From NCBI RefSeq assembly GCF_006438965.1, contig NZ_RCZM01000001.1:373097-437096 (forward strand): DNA of 64,000 bases, given 5' to 3'. The stretch is from Pedococcus bigeumensis (GTDB lineage: Bacteria; Actinomycetota; Actinomycetes; Actinomycetales; Dermatophilaceae). Positions 9,703 through 18,328 of the stretch are shown here, piece by piece. The notes beneath the pieces are model-generated. The model made no database searches. It saw nothing but the letters and a program-made list of their open reading frames with translations, and was not told the origin of the DNA. The translations under genes and the position numbers were made by a program. Position 1 is the first letter of the stretch. Each line of letters opens with the position of its first letter.

Positions 9703-10098
9703 GTGCCCCCCAAGTTCCGCGAACGCGGTGCTGCAGCAGTCGAGTTCGCGCTGATCCTGCCGATGCTCCTGATGCTCATCGGCGGCGTCATCGACTTCGG
9801 CAACCTGTACTACAACCAGCTGATCCTGAGCAACGCCGCTCGTGACGGCGTGCGGCTGATCGCCTCGAACTCCACAGCCTCCCCGGCGTGGACCCAGGCC
9901 TACATCCAGCAGCGCATCACGAACTCAGCCTCACCGATCGTGGTCAGCTCGGCCGCGACGTCCTGGACCTGCACCAGCGGCAGCAGCGTCACGGTCACCG
10001 TGACGAGGTCGACCGCCTTCAAGTGGACGGTCCTGGGGATGGTCCCCGGCCTCCCCACCCCCACTCCGACAGGGAAGGTGCAGATCGCATGTTCCTGA
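9703..10098 (+). CDS. tadE: TadE-like pseudopilin
   Basis: A 131-residue TadE-family protein. The N-terminus VPPKFRERGAAAVEFALIL contains the pseudopilin motif GAAAVEFAL with the conserved Glu, followed by a hydrophobic helix (ILPMLLMLIGGVIDFGN) and an extracellular domain. TadE proteins are processed like prepilins and help pilus assembly. GTG at 9703 is preceded by AGGAG at the right spacing; an upstream GTG would overlap the second pilin and lacks an RBS. The 3' end overlaps the next gene by 10 bases. Confidence 0.9.
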   Translation: MPPKFRERGAAAVEFALILPMLLMLIGGVIDFGNLYYNQLILSNAARDGVRLIASNSTASPAWTQAYIQQRITNSASPIVVSSAATSWTCTSGSSVTVTVTRSTAFKWTVLGMVPGLPTPTPTGKVQIACS

Positions 10099-11303
10099 GG
10101 TCCGCGTCCAGAGCGCCCCGCGAGCGGGGCGCCACGTCCGTGCTGGTCATCGTGCTCCTGGTTCCCGTCCTGTTCGGGGCCGCTGCCCTCAGCATCGACG
10201 TCGGCCAGCTGCTCATCGAGCGCAGGCAGGTGCAGAACGGCGCCGACGCAGCAGTGATGTCGGCGGCTGCCACCTGCTCGAAGTCGCCCACTGCGTGCCC
10301 GACGACGACGACGGCCGCCCTGACCGCCCTCGCCGGCAGCAATGCCAACGACGGCACCACCACGGTGCAGTCGATCTGTGGGAGCGCCGCCGCCAAGCTG
10401 CTGCAGGCCGGCCTCACCCTGTGCGCCGCGCCGGCAGGTGCTGTGACGGACTGCCCGGCAGTCCCCACCGCCATCGCCGCGCTGCCCTACATCGAGCTGC
10501 GGACCGTCACGCGCAACCCGAACGGTACGAGCGCCATCTCGTCGAAGCTCGCCTCGGCCGTGTCCGGAAGCGCGAAGAGCACCACCGTGAAGGCGTGTGC
10601 CCGTGCTGTCTGGGGCCCCACGACGCCGAGCTCGGCCATCATCTTCCCGGTCCTGATGTCGTACTGCGACTGGAAGAACCAGACCGGATACACGGGAGTC
10701 GCTGGATCGGCCATCTACCCGAGCAGCCCGAACTACGCCGTCGGCCCCTTCGGCTACGCCGCGGCCTCCGTGAACCCGTGGCCCGGCTTCGAGCAGAAGA
10801 TCTATACCAAGAACAACCCCACCACCTGCCCGACCTGGAACGGCCACAGCGCACCAGGTGGTTTCTACTCGATCGCCTCCGGCACCTGCACAGCCAACTC
10901 GGTCGTCGACGGGTGGGTCCAGGGCACGACCGGCAACAGCGCGCCGTGCAACATGCTCGCGCCGGACCTGTCCTCCCTCCGGGGGAAGGTCATCTACGTT
11001 CCGGTCTTCGACTGCAAGTACTCCGGGCCCACGACGATCACCGCGTCGACGGACTGCAACTCCGGTACCGGAAACAACACCTACTACCACGTCGCCGGCT
11101 ATGCCGCCTTCTACCTCTCGGGCTGGTACTTCTCCAGCAGCTCCGCGGCGTCGGCCTGGAACTCCACGATGCCGTGCACGGGTAGCGAGCGGTGCATGTC
11201 GGGCTGGTTCCTCAAGGATCTCGTCCCGGCCGGCCAGATCACCCCCACCGTCCCCGGTGGGGTCCCCAACTTCGGTCTCACCACTGTCCAGCAAGCCGGT
11301 TAG
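10089..11303 (+). CDS. TadG-like (TadE/G family) pilus assembly protein
   Basis: A 404-residue exported protein. The N-terminus RERGATSVLVIVLLVPVLFG, then AALSIDVGQLLIERRQVQNGADAAVMSAA, is the diagnostic Tad_N/TadE-G signature: a membrane helix followed by an extracytoplasmic start. The rest (residues 60-404) is an extracellular domain rich in Thr, Ser, Tyr and Cys, with paired cysteines (about a dozen) that suggest disulfides. It lacks the C-terminal VWA domain of proteobacterial TadG; in this operon a VWA domain is instead fused to TadB. The ATG at 10089 overlaps the tadE stop region, implying translational coupling. Confidence 0.85.
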   Translation: MFLRSASRAPRERGATSVLVIVLLVPVLFGAAALSIDVGQLLIERRQVQNGADAAVMSAAATCSKSPTACPTTTTAALTALAGSNANDGTTTVQSICGSAAAKLLQAGLTLCAAPAGAVTDCPAVPTAIAALPYIELRTVTRNPNGTSAISSKLASAVSGSAKSTTVKACARAVWGPTTPSSAIIFPVLMSYCDWKNQTGYTGVAGSAIYPSSPNYAVGPFGYAAASVNPWPGFEQKIYTKNNPTTCPTWNGHSAPGGFYSIASGTCTANSVVDGWVQGTTGNSAPCNMLAPDLSSLRGKVIYVPVFDCKYSGPTTITASTDCNSGTGNNTYYHVAGYAAFYLSGWYFSSSSAASAWNSTMPCTGSERCMSGWFLKDLVPAGQITPTVPGGVPNFGLTTVQQAG

Positions 11304-11316
11304 GAAGTCACACCTC

Positions 11317-12126
11317 ATGGGACGCAGAGTCATCGCAGTCTTCGCCGCCGCCATCATCGCCCTGGTGGGCGTCGCGTCGGTCCTGCTCTACGCGCGGGGA
11401 GCCGACGCACGTGCCGTCGCGGCGAACCAGCCGAGCACGGCATACGTCTCCAAGGCGGTCATTCCCTCGGCCACCACCCTCAAGGACGCCGTCCGCGGCG
11501 GCCTGCTGGTGAAGACCACCGTGCCGGAGAAGGGGCTGCCGGCCGGAGCCCTGACCCAGGTCAATGACGCCAACAGCTCGCTGCTGGCGCTGACCGACAT
11601 CGCGCCGGGGGAGTACGTCCTGGAGTCGCGGTTCGGGACCACGCCCATCGGGACCAAGGCCATCGAGGTCCCGTCGGGGATGGTCGCCGTCTCGGTCCAG
11701 CTGACCGACCCCGCACGGGTGGGTAGCTTCGTGACTCCCGGCACCAGGATCGCCATCTTCGACTCCTACAAGATCAAGGCCATCGGCGTCGATGCCAAGT
11801 CCAAGGCCCTCAACGACGCCAACGTCACCGGCACCAGCGTGCTGCTGGACGACGTGCTCGTGATCGCCATGGGTGATGCCGCGCTCAACCCCGGCAGCCA
11901 GGCCCCCGCAGCCGAGGACTCCAAGGATGCCAAGGCCGCGAACGCCAACGCCACGCCCAGCTTCCTCGTCACGGTCGCTGTGACGCCGGCGAACGCAGCC
12001 CGCCTCATCCACGGGATCAACAACGGCGTGCTCTACGCCGCGCTGCGGAGCGCCGACCTCAAGATGGGCACCACCCCCCGCGTTGACGACCTGAACCTGT
12101 TCGACCTCACCGGGGTCGGGAAGTGA
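11317..12126 (+). CDS. cpaB: Flp pilus assembly protein CpaB/RcpC, SAF domain
   Basis: A 269-residue membrane-anchored protein: one N-terminal TM (VIAVFAAAIIALVGVASVLLYARG), then a CpaB/RcpC domain. It opens with the SAF-like region (VSKAVIPSATTLKDAVRGGLLV, then LTDIAPGEYVLESRF) and continues with the typical PSGMVAVSVQLTDPARVGSFVTPGTRIAIF. A hydrophilic Ala/Lys-rich linker sits at about 190-210. The family acts in the envelope part of the Tad machine. The next gene starts with GTG inside the TGA stop (GTGA), indicating coupling with cpaE. Confidence 0.9.
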   Translation: MGRRVIAVFAAAIIALVGVASVLLYARGADARAVAANQPSTAYVSKAVIPSATTLKDAVRGGLLVKTTVPEKGLPAGALTQVNDANSSLLALTDIAPGEYVLESRFGTTPIGTKAIEVPSGMVAVSVQLTDPARVGSFVTPGTRIAIFDSYKIKAIGVDAKSKALNDANVTGTSVLLDDVLVIAMGDAALNPGSQAPAAEDSKDAKAANANATPSFLVTVAVTPANAARLIHGINNGVLYAALRSADLKMGTTPRVDDLNLFDLTGVGK

Positions 12127-13319
12127 CCCTCCTCTGGGACGCGGACCCGGGCGCCGCCGACCGTTACAACTTCGCTGTCGGGGGCGACATCGTCCGCGTC
12201 GACAGCGCGTCGTCCCTGCAGCACGTGCTGCAAGACTCTTCAGGCGAAAGCCTCGTCGTGATCGGGCCCGAGGTCGACATGCAGTCAGCCTGCGACTTCA
12301 GCGAGCTGTGCCGGGTCGAGTACCCCGAGGTCGGCGTGGTCCTGCTTCGCCGTCGACTCGACGTCACCGTGCTGGGCCAGGCGCTGCGCTCCGGCGTCCG
12401 CGAAGTCACCGCCGCTGACGACCTCACGGGTCTGGCGGACGCCGCTCGCCGCAGCAGGGAGCTCACCCAGCGCGTCGCCGGACACCACCACGAGGGCTCG
12501 CGCGACGGCCGGGTGGTCACCGTCTTCTCCGCCAAGGGTGGCGTGGGCAAGACCACCTTCTCCACGAACATCGGTGCCTACCTCGCCTCGACCGGGGCCA
12601 AGGTGCTCATCGTCGACCTCGACCTGGCCTTCGGCGATGTCGCGATCAGTCTGCAGCTCCTGCCGCAGAACTCCATCGCCGACGTGCTCAGCATGGCCGG
12701 CCACCTGGACGAGCAGGGTCTGCAGAGCGTGGTGACCCACCACGAGAGTGGCCTGGACGCCGCGGCGGCGCCGGCCGAGCCGAGCGACGCGGACCGCATT
12801 CCGGGCTCGGCGATCAGCGAGCTGCTCAAGGTCGCCAAGCGCGTCTATGACTACATCATCGTCGACACCCCGCCCGCGTTCACCGAGCACGTCCTCGCGG
12901 CGTTCGACGTCAGCGACCTGCTCGTCCTGATCGCCACGCTCGACATCCCGGCCGTGAAGAACCTGCGGCTGACCCTGGACACGCTGGACCTGCTGGGGAA
13001 CTCCAAGGACTCCCGCATCGTCGTGCTCAACCGCAGCGACGCGAAGGTGGGACTGCGCGCCGAGGACGTCGTGGCCGCGATCAAGACGGACATCGCGATC
13101 ATGGTGCCCAGCAGCGTCGCCGTCCCGGCGTCGGTGAACCGCGGCGTGCCGCTGGTCCTCGATGAGCCGAAGCACCCTGTCAGCGCTGCCTTCCGTGACC
13201 TGGTGGAGCGCCACGTGCGCGTCGCCGTTGCGGGGGTCGACGGAGCAGAACCAGTCGCTCGTGAAGAACCGCGTCGTCGGGGAGACCGGTGGCTGTTGAG
13301 TCGAGGAGGCAAGTCATGA
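12123..13319 (+). CDS. tadZ: CpaE/TadZ-like ParA-superfamily ATPase
   Basis: A 398-residue cytoplasmic protein expected to localise the pilus machine at the membrane or pole. Residues 1-120 form an atypical receiver-like domain, as in CpaE/TadZ, lacking a clear phosphoacceptor set. Residues about 130-370 form a MinD/ParA domain with an intact Walker A, FSAKGGVGKTTFS (about 135-147), and DTPPAF near residue 252. The ATPase motif is complete, unlike some degenerate TadZ proteins. GTG start overlaps the cpaB stop; its own TGA overlaps the ATG of tadA. Confidence 0.9.
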   Translation: MTLLWDADPGAADRYNFAVGGDIVRVDSASSLQHVLQDSSGESLVVIGPEVDMQSACDFSELCRVEYPEVGVVLLRRRLDVTVLGQALRSGVREVTAADDLTGLADAARRSRELTQRVAGHHHEGSRDGRVVTVFSAKGGVGKTTFSTNIGAYLASTGAKVLIVDLDLAFGDVAISLQLLPQNSIADVLSMAGHLDEQGLQSVVTHHESGLDAAAAPAEPSDADRIPGSAISELLKVAKRVYDYIIVDTPPAFTEHVLAAFDVSDLLVLIATLDIPAVKNLRLTLDTLDLLGNSKDSRIVVLNRSDAKVGLRAEDVVAAIKTDIAIMVPSSVAVPASVNRGVPLVLDEPKHPVSAAFRDLVERHVRVAVAGVDGAEPVAREEPRRRGDRWLLSRGGKS

Positions 13320-14689
13320 GCTTGGCAGATCGTCTAGAGAGTGTCCGTCGGTCCAGCCAGCCGGTCGAGCCGTCGAGCGGGACCAACAACAACAACGGGC
13401 ACGAGCGGGTTCGCATCGTCGACCCGTTCTCGGCGGTGAAGGCGGGCGTGCACCAGGCCCTGCTGGACTCCCTGGGACCGCAGCTCTACGACCCACACCT
13501 CGACCAGCGCGAGCTGGAGAGCAAGGTGCGGCACACCCTCCAGGAGGTCATCGACCTCGAGGAGACCCCCCTGTCGGTCTCGGACCGGACCCGGATCGCG
13601 CAGGAGGTCGCTGACGAGATCCTCGGTCACGGCCCCCTCGAGCCGCTCCTCCGGGACAGCGAGATCACCGAGATCATGGTCAACCGGGCCGACTCGATCT
13701 ACGTCGAGCGTGCTGGCAAGATCTACGCCGTCGACACGCACTTCAGCAGTGAGGCGCACCTGCGCCGCACCATCGACAAGATCGTGGGCCGCGTCGGTCG
13801 GCGCGTGGACGAGGCCAGCCCGCTGGTCGACGCCCGCCTCCCCGACGGCTCGCGCGTCAACGCCGTCATCCCGCCCATCGCGCTCGACGGCGCGATGCTC
13901 ACGATCCGTAAGTTCTCCGCCGACCCGTTCACCGACAAGGACCTGATCGCCTTCGGCACGTTCACGCCACGGGTCCGGGACTTCCTGATCGGCTGCGTCA
14001 AGGGCCGCCGCAACATCATCATCTCGGGTGGTACCGGTTCGGGGAAGACCACGCTGCTCAATGTCATCTCCTCCTTCATCCCCGACGACGAGCGCATCGT
14101 GACCATCGAGGACGCCGCGGAGCTGCAGCTGCACCAGGACCACGTCCTGCGGCTGGAGTCGCGTCCGGCGAACATCGAGGGCAAGGGCGCCATCCCCATC
14201 CGTGAGCTCGTCAAGAACGCGCTGCGTATGCGTCCCGACCGGATCGTCGTGGGTGAGTGTCGTGACGGCGCGGCCCTCGACATGCTCCAGGCCATGAACA
14301 CCGGCCACGACGGGTCGATCACGACGGTGCACGCGAACACGCCGCGAGACAGCCTTTCGCGTCTGGAGACGATGGTGCTGATGGCGGGTGTCGACCTGCC
14401 CATCCGAGCCATCCGCGAGCAGGTGGCCGGCGCCGTCGACCTCGTCATCCAGCAGGCTCGCATGAAGGACGGGTCCCGCCGGATCACGGCGATCTCCGAG
14501 GTCGCCGGAATGGAGTCCGACATCATCACGATGCAGGACCTGTTCACCTTCGACTACACCGCGGGCCGCGATGAGCAGGGCCGGTTCAAGGGCACGCTCG
14601 TCAGCACCGGCCTGCGTCCCAAGTTCTCGGCGGACCTGCACGACCAGGGCGTCGACTTCGCCCCTGACCTGTTCGTGCGGGGTCGGTAG
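13316..14689 (+). CDS. tadA: CpaF/TadA secretion ATPase of the Tad pilus
   Basis: A 457-residue hexameric GspE-family ATPase that powers pilin polymerisation at the inner membrane. Walker A is ISGGTGSGKTTLL (about 236-248), the Asp box and Walker B region include RPDRIVVGECRDGAA, and the His box is seen in GHDGSITTVHANTPRD. The N-terminal domain (about 40-200) holds the CpaF-type EIMVNRADSIYVERAGKI. ATG 13316 follows the strong RBS GAGGAGG and overlaps the cpaE stop. All catalytic motifs are intact. Confidence 0.95.
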   Translation: MSLADRLESVRRSSQPVEPSSGTNNNNGHERVRIVDPFSAVKAGVHQALLDSLGPQLYDPHLDQRELESKVRHTLQEVIDLEETPLSVSDRTRIAQEVADEILGHGPLEPLLRDSEITEIMVNRADSIYVERAGKIYAVDTHFSSEAHLRRTIDKIVGRVGRRVDEASPLVDARLPDGSRVNAVIPPIALDGAMLTIRKFSADPFTDKDLIAFGTFTPRVRDFLIGCVKGRRNIIISGGTGSGKTTLLNVISSFIPDDERIVTIEDAAELQLHQDHVLRLESRPANIEGKGAIPIRELVKNALRMRPDRIVVGECRDGAALDMLQAMNTGHDGSITTVHANTPRDSLSRLETMVLMAGVDLPIRAIREQVAGAVDLVIQQARMKDGSRRITAISEVAGMESDIITMQDLFTFDYTAGRDEQGRFKGTLVSTGLRPKFSADLHDQGVDFAPDLFVRGR

Positions 14690-16677
14690 TGGCCACGCGA
14701 ACCTTGTCCGCCGGAGCGCTGCGCATCGGCGCCGCGGGCGCGGCCGCCGCGCTGGTGGCCCTCCTCATGCCGGGCGCCGCCAGTGCGGTCGACCCCACGC
14801 CTGCCTCCATCAGCTCGCCGCGCTTCGCTGACGGCCAGCTGACCGGCGTCCTCACTGTCCGGGCGGCCCAGAAGGCGGCCACCATCGACGGCGGCTCCCT
14901 GAGCGCCAGGATCGGCACCGCAGACTACCCGGTGTCGGTCCGACCGGTGGCCCAGACCAGCCGCGGCGCCATGCTCGTGGTGGACACCAGCGGCTCCATG
15001 GGCGCATCGGGGATGACCACGGTCCGCAGTGCCGCCTCGGCGTTCCTGGCCGACGCTCCCGCCGACGTGTCGGTGGGTCTCGTGTCGTTTGCGGGGACCG
15101 CGGGCATCGACGTCGCGCCCACCAAGGACCGCGGCCGGATCCAGCGGGCCGTCAACGGCCTCAAGTCTCGCGGCGAGACGACTCTCTATGACGCGGTGGC
15201 GCTCGCTGCCCAGGGTCTGGGTGGCTTCGACGACCGGAGCATCATCCTGCTCAGCGATGGCGGCGACACGCAGAGCAAGAAGGCGACCAAGGCGCAAGCC
15301 ACGGCAGCGCTGAGCAAGTACGGCGTCCGCGCCGAGGTCATCGGCTTCAAGACTGCCGAGAGCGACAACTCCGTGCTGGCTGGCTTCGCGAAGGTCGGCG
15401 GCGGCAGCGTTGCCGCGGCCGGCGATGCTGCAGCCGTGCGCGCCGCGTTCGAAGCCGCTGCTCGCGCGCTCGACTCGCAGATCAACTTCACGATCCGCCC
15501 GGCCGTCTCGGTCCGCTCGCTCCAGACCGTGGTGATCACCGGGAAGGCCAACGGAGCCCCCTTCACCGTGAGCACGAGCGTGGACTTCGGTGCGCCTCCT
15601 GTTGCCGAGCCGACCACGACCCCGGCCCCGGCCGCGGACATCGACGTTGCGGGCCCGGTCGCGCGGATCGCGGCGCCCCACGGCATGGGGATGACCCTGC
15701 TCGTGGGCCTGGTGGCCATCTTCCTGGGCGTCGTGGTGCTCGCGGTGGCTGTGCTCGCCCCGATGTTCCGGTCCGGCCGCAAGCGTCGGGTCGACACCAT
15801 CGAGCGGTACATCTCGCCGAACGCGACCATGCCGGCCGAGCGCACCGCCCAGATCTCGCCGAGCAGCCTCTCCACGAGCCTGATCGAGCTGGGTGACCGC
15901 GTCATGGATGGTCGTGAGTCGACCACCAAGACGATGAAGCTGATCGAGCGGGCGGACCTGCCTCTTCGCGCCGGCGAGTGGTGGGTGCTGCGCATCGTCG
16001 CCATCTTCGTCACCGTGGCAGCAGGCCTGGTCCTCTTCGGCGGTGGGACGTTGATGAACCTCGTCTCGGGCATCCTGGGCGGCGCTGTGGGCTGGTTCCT
16101 GCCCGCCTTCGTGCTGCGGTTCCTGGCCAAGCGACGGTCCAAGAAGTTCGAGGGCCAGCTGCCCGACGTCCTGACCCTCGTGGCCAGCAGCCTCGCGACC
16201 GGGTTCTCGTTGCTGCAGGCCCTCGATGCGGTGGCCAAGGACTCCGCCGAGCCGGCAGCGAAGGAGTTCTCCCGCGCCCTCGCCGAGACGCGCATCGGCG
16301 CGGACGTGGGTGAGTCCCTCGAGCGGATGGCCCAACGCACCCAGAGCGAGAACATGCACTGGGCGGTCATGGCCATCCGGATCCAGCGCGAAGTCGGTGG
16401 CAACCTCGGCGAGACGCTGAAGACGACGGCGAAGACGATCCGCGAGCGCGAGGAGCTGCGGCGCCACGTGCGCGGCCTCTCGGCGGAGGGTCGCATGTCG
16501 GCCTACATCCTCATCGCGATGCCGATAGGCATCTTCTTCTACGAGTACTACACGAACCCGTCGTACATCAGCCTGTTGTGGACCCGGTCGTTGGGTTGGG
16601 TGATGATCGCCTCGGGCTTGGTTTCACTGGTCATTGGTGTGTTCTGGATGCGCAAAGTCGTGGATGTGCAGGTGTGA
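14689..16677 (+). CDS. tadB: VWA domain fused to TadB (type II secretion F domain)
   Basis: A 662-residue fusion. Residues 1-34 are a classical signal peptide (ending ASAVD). Residues about 90-270 form a von Willebrand A domain with a complete metal-ion-dependent adhesion site: DTSGS (99-103), the Thr in GETTLYD, and the Asp in LSDGGD. A Pro/Thr linker follows, then a TM at about 335-360, then cytoplasmic and membrane parts of a T2SSF/TadB platform protein (about 400-660) with LVASSLATGFSLLQALD and the terminal hydrophobic segments. The GTG start overlaps the tadA TAG by one base. The likely topology puts the VWA outside the cell, tethered to the pilus motor platform. Compare proteobacteria, where VWA belongs to TadG. 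Confidence 0.9.
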   Translation: MATRTLSAGALRIGAAGAAAALVALLMPGAASAVDPTPASISSPRFADGQLTGVLTVRAAQKAATIDGGSLSARIGTADYPVSVRPVAQTSRGAMLVVDTSGSMGASGMTTVRSAASAFLADAPADVSVGLVSFAGTAGIDVAPTKDRGRIQRAVNGLKSRGETTLYDAVALAAQGLGGFDDRSIILLSDGGDTQSKKATKAQATAALSKYGVRAEVIGFKTAESDNSVLAGFAKVGGGSVAAAGDAAAVRAAFEAAARALDSQINFTIRPAVSVRSLQTVVITGKANGAPFTVSTSVDFGAPPVAEPTTTPAPAADIDVAGPVARIAAPHGMGMTLLVGLVAIFLGVVVLAVAVLAPMFRSGRKRRVDTIERYISPNATMPAERTAQISPSSLSTSLIELGDRVMDGRESTTKTMKLIERADLPLRAGEWWVLRIVAIFVTVAAGLVLFGGGTLMNLVSGILGGAVGWFLPAFVLRFLAKRRSKKFEGQLPDVLTLVASSLATGFSLLQALDAVAKDSAEPAAKEFSRALAETRIGADVGESLERMAQRTQSENMHWAVMAIRIQREVGGNLGETLKTTAKTIREREELRRHVRGLSAEGRMSAYILIAMPIGIFFYEYYTNPSYISLLWTRSLGWVMIASGLVSLVIGVFWMRKVVDVQV

Positions 16678-17597
16678 TGATGGGATCTGTTCTGCTCGTC
16701 GTAGGTATGGGGGCCGTTGGCCTCGCGCTGCTGACGCTCGTCCTGGCGTTCGCCACCGGGGCCGGCGAGGCCAAGGGTGTGGCACGCTCGCTGGCGCTCA
16801 TCGAACAGCGCGTCGATGCGCGGGAGGTCGGCAAGGAGGACCTCCCGTTCGTCGAGCGCCTCGTCTTCCCCTTCTTCGCCAAGCTGCGGGGTCTCGCCTT
16901 CCGGCTCTCGCCGTCCGGGGCCTCGGAGAGCATGACCCGTCGTCTCGACCTGGCCGGCAACCCCATTGGCTGGACCGCGGAGCGCATCATGGGGGCCAAG
17001 GGCACGGCGTTGCTCGTGCTCGGGGCGGTGGGGCTCCTCTTCGGTGGGCTGAGCATCCGCGGTCTGCTCTTTGCCGCCATCGGCGCCGCCGCAGGTTTCT
17101 GGCTCCCCGATCTCTTGCTCTACAACCAGGGGATCAAGCGGCAGCAGGAGCTGCGTCGCGGACTCGCGGACGCGCTCGACATGCTGACGGTCTGCGTCGA
17201 GGCCGGGCAGGGTTTCGACTCCGCCCTGCAGCAGGTGGCCAAGTCCGTCGACGGACCCATCGCCGGAGAGTTCGCTCGCGTCCTCTCCGAGATCCAGATC
17301 GGCAAGGCGCGGTCTGAGGCGTTCTCGTCACTGGCGGCACGGACCACGGTCCAGGAGGCCAAGACCTTTGTGAGCGCCTTCGTCCAGGCCGACCGACTCG
17401 GCTTGCCGATCGGTAGCGTGCTGCGCGAGCAGTCGAACCAGATGCGCCTGGTCCGCCGTCAGCTGGCGGAGGAGGCCGCGCAGAAGGTGCCCGTCAAGAT
17501 CCTGTTCCCGATGCTGCTGTGCATCTTCCCGGCCCTGTTCATCGTCATCATCGGGCCCGGCGCGCTCCGGATCATCGACACCTTCAGCGGAATGTGA
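16677..17597 (+). CDS. tadC: TadC, type II secretion F domain platform protein
   Basis: A 306-residue inner-membrane protein, the second half of the TadB/TadC platform that couples the TadA ATPase to pilus growth. There is an N-terminal TM (SVLLVVGMGAVGLALLTLVLAF), a central pair of TMs, a T2SSF domain with LADALDMLTVCVEAGQGFDSALQQVA (about 160-185), and a C-terminal TM (LFPMLLCIFPALFIVIIG). The ATG at 16677 overlaps the tadB stop; an adjacent ATG at 16680 and a GTG at 16674 are equally possible starts. It is the last gene of the pilus operon, directly followed by a strong terminator. Confidence 0.93.
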   Translation: MMGSVLLVVGMGAVGLALLTLVLAFATGAGEAKGVARSLALIEQRVDAREVGKEDLPFVERLVFPFFAKLRGLAFRLSPSGASESMTRRLDLAGNPIGWTAERIMGAKGTALLVLGAVGLLFGGLSIRGLLFAAIGAAAGFWLPDLLLYNQGIKRQQELRRGLADALDMLTVCVEAGQGFDSALQQVAKSVDGPIAGEFARVLSEIQIGKARSEAFSSLAARTTVQEAKTFVSAFVQADRLGLPIGSVLREQSNQMRLVRRQLAEEAAQKVPVKILFPMLLCIFPALFIVIIGPGALRIIDTFSGM

Positions 17598-17631
17598 AAG
17601 CGCGGACTGACCAGTCGGTCAGTCCGCGCTT
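17598..17631 (+). terminator. Terminator of the tad operon
   Basis: A perfect 15-bp stem, AAGCGCGGACTGACC (17598-17612) with its complement (17617-17631), around the loop AGTC, beginning immediately after the tadC stop. It probably also serves the convergent regulator gene. Confidence 0.88.
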
Positions 17632-17677
17632 CACGTTGCGCTCCGAACACCCCACCTGACGTGGCTGTGGCCAGCCT

Positions 17678-18328
17678 TCAGCGTCGTCCGGGGCCGATCG
17701 ACTCGGACTTGACCAGGCCGAGCCGCAGCGCCGACATCACGGCCGAGGCACGGTTGTGGGCGCCGAGCTTCTCGTAGACCTTCGACACGTGCGTCTTGAC
17801 CGTCGACTCGCTCATGTAGAGCTTCTTCGCCACGGCGGCGATCGAGTCGCCGGCCACCAGTCGGTCGAGCACCTCGGCCTCGCGTGGCGTGAGCCGCGGC
17901 TTGTCGCTGGAGTCGCGGCGACGCAGTGCCTCTGCCAGGCCGGTGGCCATGAAGGCGTCAGGCGCGACTGCAGCACGACGGACTGCCGCGATGACCTCGT
18001 CCGACGGGGCGGACTTGAGGACCAGGGCCGAAGCGCCGAGGTCGAGCGCCTCGAGGAGGGTCTCGTCGTCGTTGTGCATGGTCAGGACGACGATTCCCAG
18101 ACGAGGGGACGCTTCGCGGGCGGCCCGGGCCAGCACCAGGCCCGACCCGTCGGGCATGGACACGTCCACGACGAGGACGTGGATGAGGCTGTGCGCCAGG
18201 ACGGTCTTGCCTTCGGCGATGCCACCGGCCTGGCCGACGACCGAAAGATCCGGCTCGCTGTCGATCATCCGGCAGACGGCTTCGCGCACCAGGGTGTGGT
18301 CGTCGATCACCACGACGTTGATGGTCAT
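17678..18328 (-). CDS. NarL/LuxR-family response regulator linked to the tad locus
   Basis: A 216-residue regulator: receiver domain (VVVIDDHTLVREAVCRMID; phospho-Asp in VLVVDVSMPDGSG) and C-terminal LuxR helix-turn-helix (LTPREAEVLDRLVAGDS through MSESTVKTHVSKVYEKLG). The ATG at 18328 overlaps the stop of the upstream kinase gene (ATGA), so the two are co-transcribed and are partners. It is convergent with the pilus operon, which makes control of pilus expression a plausible role, but no binding site is identifiable. The usual length and motifs are intact. Confidence 0.9.
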   Translation of the reverse strand: MTINVVVIDDHTLVREAVCRMIDSEPDLSVVGQAGGIAEGKTVLAHSLIHVLVVDVSMPDGSGLVLARAAREASPRLGIVVLTMHNDDETLLEALDLGASALVLKSAPSDEVIAAVRRAAVAPDAFMATGLAEALRRRDSSDKPRLTPREAEVLDRLVAGDSIAAVAKKLYMSESTVKTHVSKVYEKLGAHNRASAVMSALRLGLVKSESIGPGRR

